In this document: in pieces, positions 7,110 through 7,874 of the stretch
How positions within the stretch are numbered: the stretch's first letter is position 1
Layout: every line of letters starts with the position of its first letter
NCBI GenBank assembly: GCA_913052515.1
Contig: CAJXFJ010000061.1
Span: 1-7,874 of the forward strand
Length of the DNA stretch: 7,874 bases
From: an uncultured Flavobacteriales bacterium
Lineage (GTDB): Bacteria; Bacteroidota; Bacteroidia; Flavobacteriales; Vicingaceae
Reading direction: 5' to 3'
Made by a program: the position numbers and the translations under genes
The notes under the pieces: generated by a model
Databases searched by the model: none
The model's input: the letters and a program-made list of their open reading frames with translations, nothing else
What the model was told of the DNA's origin: nothing

Positions 7110-7874
7110 TTAATCAACCGTAATTGCTCCATTTTTGTTGGCTAATTGACCGCAAGCTGCATCAATATCTTTTCCACGGCTTCTCCTTACATTAACCACA
7201 AGGTTTCTTCGCTCTAAAAAGGCCGCAAAAGCATCTACTTTTTGTGCATCAGCTTGTTGGAATTCACCATCATCAATGGGGTTGTATTCAATAATATTGA
7301 TTTTGCAAGGTACGTTCTTACAAAATTCAGCGAGTTCAGCAGCATCTTCTAATTCATCATTAAAATCTCTAAAAATGATGTATTCAAAAGTAACTCGACT
7401 TCCTGTTTTCTCATAAAAATATTGCAAAGCTTCCGCTAAAATCTCCAAATTGTTTTGCTCATTGATGGGCATGATTTTACTACGCTTTTCATCATTTGCA
7501 GCATGTAATGATAAAGCGAGATTAAACTTCACTTCATCATCTCCCAATCGCTTTATCAGCTTGGCAATACCTGCAGTAGAAACGGTGATTCTTTTGGGCG
7601 ACATACCCAAACCATCTTCTGCAGTAATGCGATCAATGGATTTTAGCATTTGCGAATAATTGAGCAAAGGCTCGCCCATGCCCATATAAACTATGTTTGA
7701 AAGTGGACGTTGGTAATACTTTTCAGCCTGTTCTTTTATTATGGCAACCTGGTCATAAATCTCATCGAATTGAATATTACGCATCAATTTTAACTTTCCT
7801 GTTGCACAAAACTTACAAGTTAAGCTACAACCCACTTGCGAAGAAATACAAGCCGTCATTCTTTTGGTCGTTGG
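7110..7874 (-). CDS. rlmN: RlmN, dual-specificity 23S rRNA/tRNA adenine-C2 methyltransferase (5' end outside window)
   Basis: RlmN is a radical-SAM enzyme that methylates C2 of A2503 in 23S rRNA and A37 in some tRNAs. The frame stays open to the window edge. The five codons before the ATG at 7859 read PTTKR, giving the continuous family motif PTTKRMTACISSQVGC, so that ATG is internal and about 95 N-terminal residues are missing. Counting from that Met, the [4Fe-4S] ligands are Cys11, Cys15 and Cys18 (CSLTCKFC). Cys4 matches E. coli Cys118. GMGEPL at 60-65 is the SAM-binding segment. Cys236 in DIDAACGQLA matches the methyl-carrying Cys355 of E. coli. The C-terminus ends normally ten or so residues later. 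All catalytic parts in view are intact. The next gene, polyprenyl synthase, follows 18 bases downstream. Confidence 0.97.
   Translation of the reverse strand, partial: PTTKRMTACISSQVGCSLTCKFCATGKLKLMRNIQFDEIYDQVAIIKEQAEKYYQRPLSNIVYMGMGEPLLNYSQMLKSIDRITAEDGLGMSPKRITVSTAGIAKLIKRLGDDEVKFNLALSLHAANDEKRSKIMPINEQNNLEILAEALQYFYEKTGSRVTFEYIIFRDFNDELEDAAELAEFCKNVPCKINIIEYNPIDDGEFQQADAQKVDAFAAFLERRNLVVNVRRSRGKDIDAACGQLANKNGAITVD

Larger units (their letters stand above)
1321..7874 (-). other. Co-directional gene array, probable operon: rlmN, polyprenyl synthase, MORN lipoprotein, dnaG, clc, exported protein
   Basis: Six minus-strand genes are separated by 18, 1, 38, 1 and 28 bases, with no stem-loop plus T-run between any of them. 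The 1-base junctions favour translational coupling. The largest gap, before dnaG, could hold a promoter, but I see no good match there. The main promoter would be upstream of rlmN, beyond the right edge. Transcription probably ends in the hairpin at about 1320. The operon is inferred from spacing alone. Confidence 0.6.

Overview
The window holds seven protein genes in compact, AT-rich DNA with very short intergenic gaps and no recognisable mobile element, CRISPR array, tRNA or rRNA. Start codons lack clear Shine-Dalgarno sequences. The CysN, DnaG, polyprenyl synthase and RlmN proteins, and a MORN-repeat lipoprotein, all look like Bacteroidota (Flavobacteriales or Cytophagales type). I cannot name a genus.

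Layout: one plus-strand gene at the left, cysN (44-1318), encodes the GTPase subunit of ATP sulfurylase for sulfate assimilation. Everything else is on the minus strand and is read from right to left: rlmN (cut by the right edge), a long-chain trans-polyprenyl diphosphate synthase, a small MORN-repeat lipoprotein, dnaG primase, a ClC-family chloride channel/transporter with CBS domains, and a small exported protein of unknown function. Gaps between these six are 18, 1, 38, 1 and 28 bases, so they could be one transcription unit. A second promoter just before the last gene is possible. The two transcription units converge at about 1320. There a perfect 13-bp inverted repeat with a T-run covers the stop codon of one gene and the last codons of the other.

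How the genes fit together: the minus-strand set is a mixed housekeeping group (rRNA methylation, quinone side-chain synthesis, replication priming, anion transport) plus two envelope proteins. It does not look like a single pathway. I found no convincing undescribed system. The points most worth a second look are the terminator hairpin embedded in two convergent coding ends, the ClC protein that keeps the gating glutamate but has valine at the internal proton-glutamate position, the two one-base gene junctions, and the uncharacterised exported protein that ends the array.
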